From Caloramator sp. mosi_1 (GTDB lineage: Bacteria > Bacillota > Clostridia > Clostridiales > Caloramatoraceae), in assembly GCF_028622835.1 (NCBI RefSeq), contig NZ_CP117677.1:744001-808000 (forward strand): a DNA stretch of 64,000 nucleotides, written 5' to 3'. A model generated the notes under the pieces. It searched no databases. It was given only the letters and a program-made list of their open reading frames with translations, and was not told where the DNA came from. A program made the position numbers and the translations under genes. Positions 58,250-64,000 of the stretch are shown here, piece after piece (position 1 is the first letter of the stretch; every line of letters starts with the position of its first letter).

Positions 58250-58504
58250 TAAGCAATTTGATTCATATCTTTTCTTTCCTATCACATCCAAGACCTATAA
58301 AATCAAAATAGCATACGTTGATTTCTACAAAAGGTTAATAAAAACTAAATAGTCTTTTTAGTAATAAAAATAAGATTTAACTTTGAATAATAAATTTTTA
58401 ACAACAATTCTTAACTATCATCAAGCAATCTAATAACATTTATCTGGATAATTAAATAACTCCTATACCAATAATAATTTTTATAAAAACACATAAAAAT
58501 TATT
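58250..58504. other. AT-rich region between manC remnant and restriction operon
   Basis: No gene seen. It may contain the scar of the event that truncated manC, but no clear IS end was recognised. Confidence 0.4.
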
Positions 58505-58555
58505 ATCGACAATTGAGCGGATGTGGTATACCACAACCACCCGATTGCCGACAAA
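58505..58555. terminator. Large hairpin after hsdS
   Basis: Palindromic centre TGTGGTATACCACA with outer arms CGACAAT / ATTGCCG, 29 nt past the hsdS stop, then T-rich on the minus strand. Probably the terminator of the restriction operon; its size and perfect centre also suit a recombination or binding site. Confidence 0.55.
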
Positions 58556-58583
58556 TTTTTCTATTCAAATAAAAATAACATTA

Positions 58584-60018
58584 CTATTCAATCACTTTTT
58601 CTAACTCATCACATAAGTTCATAATTTGGTTTACTTTCTCTACAATACGTTTTTGTTCTGCAAGGGGTGGTAGAGGGAGAACAATATTTGAAAATTCTGT
58701 ACCTGAAATCTCGTTAAAAGTTGTACCAGAAGCATTTTCATTAATTAACTTTGCTGCATACATTAAGTAATAATAAATATATTCATTCATATCCATTACA
58801 TATGGAACTGATGACTTACACCCTTGATTTGTACATATTTCATTCTTTGCTATTGCTACATATCCTATTGGTGCTCTACTTGAAAATATTACTGCACCTC
58901 TTGGCATTAACTGTGCTGAACTTTTTATTAATCCTATCTCTGTTATAAACCTTTTACCATGTGAAATATACTTAGATTTATATAAGCCTAAGTCAGCTGG
59001 AGTAATCCAAGGAATCGTTCCATTCTCCCAATATTCTTTTACACTTGTTTTAGGTGTTCCTCCTGATACAATTTTTCCCACCTCCCCTAACCTCACCCAC
59101 TCCCATCCTTGTGGCAACTCAAACGGCTTTTCGTATTCTTCTATTGGTGGTAGTGGCTTTTCTTTTTTATTTTGCCTTCCTTTATTAGCCTTTCTTTTTC
59201 TTCCTTTATCTTTTCTAATAATACACTTGCTGGTTCGTCATTTGGGTCTTGGGGTACTAATTTCCCTTGTATAGCAAGTTGTAATGTTTTCTCTCTAGTT
59301 AATTTTATTAATTTCTTTAATTTTTCTTTATCACTTTCTAATTCATCTATAAGATTAAATAAATGTTCAACTTTTTCTACAATACGTTTTTGTTCTGCAA
59401 GTGGAGGAAGGGGGATAAGAAAGCTATTAATTATATCTTTAGTAATAGCTAAAAAGTAGTTCCATTACCCTTTTCAATCATGACATCTTTTAGTGCCTTC
59501 ATAAAATAATAGTAAAATTCACTTTCTATATCTCCTAATTTAGTTATGGCACTTAATCCTCTTCCTATACATATTATCCTATCTGTAATATTAACATCTC
59601 CAACAGGTGCTCTAACAGATAATATTACATCTCCTGGTTTTGCAATTTTACTTTGCTTTGTTGTATATTTGTCACTTCTTTTTAAAATCTTTTCTCCAAA
59701 AAGTCTTCCCTTGATGAAATTCCATCCCTGTAGTGCTATTTATTGTATTACCATTAGGTGATTGTCCCATAACAATAATTCCTATCTCCCCTAACCTCAC
59801 CCACTCCCATCCTTGTGGCAACTCAAATGGCTTTTCGTCTTCTTCAATTGGTGGTAGTGGCTTTTCTTTTTTATTTTGCCTTCCTTTATTAGTCTTTCTT
59901 TTTCTTCCTTTATCTTTTCTAATAATACGCTTGCTGGTTCGTCATTTGGGTCTTGGGGTACTAGTTTACCTTGTATGGCAAGCTGAAGAATTTTATCTTT
60001 AAGAGCTTTAATATCCAT
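58584..60018 (-). CDS. hsdS: Type I restriction enzyme specificity subunit HsdS, frameshifted
   Basis: About 478 residues with two target-recognition domains that read the two halves of the DNA site. Order: conserved region, TRD1 (WEWVRLGEIGIIVMGQSPNG), conserved region, TRD2 (WEWVRLGEVGKIVSGGTPKT), end. Each TRD closes with LPLPPLAEQKRIVEKV. The stretch QLAIQGKLVPQDPNDEPASV and what follows it to the WEWVRLGE motif occurs twice, as a near-identical DNA repeat. Breaks near 59860, 59690, 59458 and 59165. ATG 60018 lies 3 nt after hsdM. Confidence 0.93.
59082..59278 (-). repeat. Direct repeat copy 1 inside hsdS
   Basis: About 197 bp, a copy of 59786-59982 at a distance of exactly 704 bp, with about ten mismatches and no net gap. 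It encodes the conserved central linker up to the start of TRD2. Confidence 0.88.
59786..59982 (-). repeat. Direct repeat copy 2 inside hsdS
   Basis: Partner of 59082-59278; encodes the N-terminal conserved linker up to the start of TRD1. Confidence 0.88.
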
Positions 60019-60021
60019 AGT

Positions 60022-61465
60022 CTATTCTTCAACTCCCTTCAATAAATTTGATAACTCTCCTATTATTTCTCCTATTCTTATAGCCTTTTCATTCATTGAT
60101 TCAAGCAGCTCACTTAAAGTATAGTCCTTTTCATCTTGCATTACATTTGGGTTTTTAAAATCAAGGTTATACCCTGCATTTTTTATATCTTCAATTGTTA
60201 CAGAATAAGCATTTATATCTCCATTTCCACGATTATTCCACCAGTTTCTAACACAATCTAAATGTTCTCTCTTCATTGGCTTTGTTTTTGTAAAACCATT
60301 TTTAAGTCCCTCAGGAAGTGGAACCTGGTAATAATCAATTTTAGTTGTTGGTCTTGTCCTATCAAAGAAAAGAATGTTTGAACTTATTGATGTATATGGT
60401 GCAAATGCTCCACTTGGTATCCTTACAATTGTATGAAGGTTAAAATCTTCAAGCAGCTTCTTTTTATAGCTATCTTTGCATTATCATTACCAAATAAAAA
60501 ACCATCAGGAAGTATAACACCTGCTCTACCATTTTCCTTTAACCTATTCATAATCAAAACCATAAAAAGGTCTGCTGTTTCCGATGTTCTCATATCTACA
60601 GGGAAATTATATTGAATAATATCTTCTTCAACCCCTCCAAAAGGTGGATTCATTGCAATAACATCAAATTTCTTATTTTCAGGATAATCCTTAATACTTG
60701 TAGCTAATGAATTATCTCTCTTTATATTTGGCTCATCTATATCGTGTAATATTAAATTAGTCATACAAAGAAGATGTGGAAGAGGTTTTTCTCTATACCA
60801 AATAATGTATTTTGAAAGATTTCCCTATCTTCAACAGTTTTTATATCTTTTTCAATGTGTTTTAAAGCAGATACCAAAAATCCACCTGTACCGCAAGCAA
60901 AGTCAGCTACCTTTTCTCCTATCTTTGGGTTTAAACATTCAATAATAAAATCTGTTAGAGCTCTTGGCGTATAATATTCGCCTGATTTTCCTGCACTCTG
61001 TAAGTCCTTTAATATAGTTTCATAAATATCATTAAATAGATGTCTATCGTGTTGGGTTGTGAAGTCTATCTCATTTAGTTTATTAATAACTTGTCTCATT
61101 AATGTACCTGATTTCATATAATTATATGAATCCTCAAATACTGCTTTAACTATAAAAGCCTTTGGGTCGCTATTTTCATCTAATTCCATTTCCTTTAGTT
61201 CTTTAAAAAGCCTATTGTTCACAAAATCAATCAATTCATCTCCAGTAATTCCTTCTGGATTTTCTGCCCAATCTCTCCATCTTAAGCCCTCTGGTATAAT
61301 CGGAGTATACTCATCCTTTAAAATCTCCCATTCCTGTTCCTTGGCATCAAAAACCTTTAAAAATATCATCCAAACCAATTGTCCAATTCTTTGTGCATCT
61401 CCATCCACACCTGAATCTTGTCGCATTATATCTTGTATTGATTTAATTATTGTAGAAATTGACAT
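60022..61465 (-). CDS. hsdM: Type I restriction enzyme methyltransferase subunit HsdM, frameshifted
   Basis: N6-adenine DNA methyltransferase, about 482 residues. N-terminal helical HsdM_N (SIQDIMRQDSGVDGDAQRIG), SAM site DFACGTGGF and catalytic NPPF in AMNPPFGGVEED; C-terminal coiled-coil helix for HsdS contact (LSELLESMNEKAIRIGEIIG). ATG 61465 is chosen (RBS AGGAGG 6 nt upstream) over GTG 61468. Breaks near 60785 and 60465, one more near 60290. Middle gene of hsdR-hsdM-hsdS. Confidence 0.95.
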
Positions 61466-61490
61466 CACTTTACCTCCTTAGCTATCTAAA

Positions 61491-63830
61491 TTACGCCGAA
61501 TATATTTCCTTCTCTAGTTCCTTTATTGCTTCATTAAATTTTTGTTTGCCTCCAAATTTCTTTATTATCTCTATTGGTGTTCCAAAGTCTTTAAACTCAG
61601 GTATCTTTAAAACTTCCATACTCTCAATATTTTCTATTCCAGAGTCTGCATATTTATCAAGTAGCCTTTCTAATACTTCCCTTGCTGTTCCCTCATACTT
61701 AGTAAAATAGTTTTTCTTTTTACATTATTTGCCCTCTCTTTTCTAGTAAGAGGTGGCTTATCAAAAGCTATATGACAAATCATATCAAATGGGTCCATAT
61801 CATATCCAATCTCTTCCTTTAATTCATCAAACAATATACCCATTTCTTCAAGTTCCTTTATTATTGCCTCTTTTCTTTCTGAACTATTCCATCTATTTAA
61901 AAAATCATCTAATGACCTAAACTGATTCTTTAAATTCTTTTAGTAAAATCCAACAAAGATTCAATTATTAACTTTCCATCTCTATCGTAATATAATGCTC
62001 TGTTATTAATTACCTTAACCTCAACATCATTAACATAATATTTTCTTGGTCTATCATTTCCATATGGTTCAGGATTTTCATTGACATTCTCGCCAATATC
62101 AACTCCAGTTGTTGGCTCATTTTCCTCAGATGGTATCTTACCGTCTTTAGATTCCTTTATTACTACAGGTTCTCCATCAAAGGATGGGTCTGCAAATAAC
62201 TTTGTAACACCTCTAAAGTCAAAAATAGTAAAATATAGTTTGTCATAATCCTCTCTTAGCCTTGTTCCTCTTCCTATAATCTGTTTAAATTCTGTCATAC
62301 TATTAATATTGGCATCTAAGACAATAAATTTGCAAGTTTGTGCGTCTACACCTGTTGTAAGAAGCTTACTTGTCGTTACTAAAACAGGATATTTGCTTGA
62401 TGGGTCAATAAAGTTATCTAACTCTCTTTACCCTCTGCATCATCACCTGTAATTCTCATTACATACCTTGAATCTTGATTAACAAGGTCAGCGTTTTCAT
62501 TTGCTAATGCTCTTCTCATTCTTTCTGCATGTTCTGTATCTACACAAAAAAGATAGTTTTAGCAAATCTCATATTGTTTTCTTTTAAATAATCTGAAACA
62601 ATTTTGGCTACTTGTTGAGTTCTTTTTCCAAAACTATTTCTCTATCATAGTCTTTAATGTTGTATTCTCTATCATCAATAACGTTACCATACTTATCTAC
62701 TTGTCCCTTATAAGGTCTAAATCCTTCTGCATCAACATCTAAGGTTACTCTAATAACCTTATAAGGTGCTAAAAATCCATCCTCTATCCCCTGCTTTAAT
62801 GAATATGTGTATACTGGCTCACCAAAATACTCAATATTAGAAACATCCTTTGTTTCCTTTGGTGTTGCTGTAAGTCCTATTTGTGTTGCTGGACTAAAAT
62901 ATTCTAATATTTCTCTCCAAGCTGAATCTTCTTTAGCACTTCCTCTATGGCACTCATCTACAACTATAAGGTCAAAGAAGTCTGGCGAATACTGTTTATA
63001 TATATTTTTAAAATCATCATTTCCTGATATTGCTTGATACAGTGCTAAATAGATTTCGTGAGACTTATCTGCTAACCTGTTTGTTATTTTAGTCATTTTG
63101 TCTCCGAAATGCCTAAAATCATTTACCATAGTTTGGTCGACTAAAATGTTCCTATCTGCTAAAAACAATATCCTCTTTTTTGTTTTTGACTTCCAAAGTC
63201 TATATATTATTTGAAATGCAGTATATGTTTTTCCTGTTCCAGTTGCCATAACAAGTAAAATTCTGTTTTGGCCTTTAGCTATTGCTTCTATTGTTCTATT
63301 TATGGCTATTCTTTGGTAGTATCTTGGACTTTTTGCATTCTGTTCATAATAGTAATCTTGAGTTATTATATCCTCTATGTTTTCATCTATTCCCTTCCAC
63401 TTTTTATATCTTTCCCATAATTCTTCGGGCGATGGAAATTCATCTAAACTTAATTCCCTTTCTATTTCACCTGAAGTTTTGGTTCTATCGTGTTCTAAAA
63501 ATCCATCTCCGTTACTTGTATAAACAAAAGGAATATCCAAAATTTCCGCATATTCTATTGCCTGTTGCATTCCATCTCCTATGAAATGCTTATTGTCCTT
63601 TGCTTCTACTATAGCAAGTGGGAGATTAGATTTATAAAATAAGATATAATCTGCTCTTTTTCTTTTACCCCTTGTGACAAATTTTTTCTAACTATAACTC
63701 TCCCATCAGTAAATGTATATTCTTCTCTAATTTGCTTGTGCAAATCCCACCCTGATTTTACTATTGCAGGCGTAATATACTTTGTGCGTATATCTATTTC
63801 CGACATATTTCTTTTATCCACTAACCCCAC
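61491..63830 (-). CDS. hsdR: Type I restriction enzyme endonuclease/translocase subunit HsdR, frameshifted
   Basis: About 785 residues. N-terminal nuclease region (the break near 63680 garbles it), then SF2 helicase: Walker [15 protein letters not shown]-type VVDECHRGS, motif [13 protein letters not shown], and motif VI in [16 protein letters not shown]-terminal EcoEI-type region follows and ends [13 protein letters not shown] 63830 opens the frame; ATG 63806 ([14 protein letters not shown]) is an equally good start, since neither has a clear RBS. Breaks near 63680, 62625, 62560, 62425, 61935 and 61725. First gene of the operon. Confidence 0.93.
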
Positions 63831-63949
63831 CGACCTTTAAATTTTTTTAATAAATACAAATATATTTTATCATAAATTATTTTTGTTAAAAAGTTGTTAT
63901 TCTATGATTTTTTACAATATAACATTATTTTTAACCTAATTAGTGACAG

Positions 63950-64000
63950 AAGTCGCCCACTTCTATAAGTGGGTGATGAATGTCGCTTGACAAATTCATC
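63950..64000 (+). mobile_element. Possible end of an IS200/IS605-like element, cut by window edge
   Basis: Hairpin CCCACTT-CTAT-AAGTGGG (63956-63973) preceded by AGTCG and followed by TGATGAAT; GATGAAT (63975) pairs with ATTCATC at the window end. TTGACA at 63987 could be the -35 of a rightward gene. Subterminal hairpins like this are usual in IS200/IS605 elements, but no transposase is inside the window. Confidence 0.45.

Overview
The window is AT-rich, low-GC Gram-positive DNA from a spore-forming, amino-acid-fermenting clostridium. The evidence is sporulation and germination genes (spoIIR, ypeB, yabG, gerK operon, SASP, CotS-type coat proteins), an S-layer with CWB2 repeats, and a lysine fermentation operon. 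A thermophilic Clostridiaceae member such as Caloramator or Thermobrachium would fit; that genus-level guess is inference only. Nearly every long gene is broken by one or more single-base frameshifts, and in those traced base by base they lie at homopolymers and are repaired by adding one base. This includes essential genes (pyrG, murI, ispE), so the breaks look like homopolymer undercalls in the sequence rather than decay. I therefore annotate each broken gene as one CDS and give the approximate break points. Gene ends were set by reading through the breaks.

Layout. 1-18.7 kb (minus strand): cell-surface locus with a CWB2 wall-binding protein, a giant secreted subtilase, two secreted beta-propeller proteins, a SLAP-domain protein, an O-antigen-ligase-like membrane protein and the main S-layer protein with a consensus promoter. 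19-21.4 kb: pyrG and a metallo-hydrolase. 21.4-28.7 kb: kdd-kamA-kamB-kamC-kamD-kamE (lysine to beta-lysine to 3,5-diaminohexanoate and onward) behind a sigma-54-type promoter, with a divergent PAS/AAA+/Fis sigma-54 activator at 29.1-30.5 kb.

30.5-34.6 kb: DUF1934, murI, a PP-loop ATPase, an alpha/beta SASP and ypeB. 34.7-40.5 kb: a glycolipid glycosyltransferase, spoIIR and a four-gene germinant receptor operon (small two-helix protein, gerKA, gerKB, gerKC). 40.6-40.9 kb: a long, locally GC-rich imperfect hairpin with its own downstream terminator. 40.9-47.2 kb: nucleotidyltransferase-ispE, SPOCS/LysM protein, veg, a SpoIID-amidase fusion and yabG. 47.3-55.7 kb: four CotS-family (kinase-fold) coat proteins interleaved with an MFS transporter and two related glycosyltransferases, probably a spore-coat module.

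55.7-57.6 kb: a small unknown protein and an MCP-like protein. 57.7-58.2 kb: the C-terminal remnant of manC. 58.6-63.8 kb: a type I restriction-modification operon (hsdR-hsdM-hsdS) whose specificity gene carries a near-perfect 197-bp direct repeat. The last 50 bases look like the edge of an IS200/IS605-like element. No rRNA, tRNA or CRISPR array was seen.
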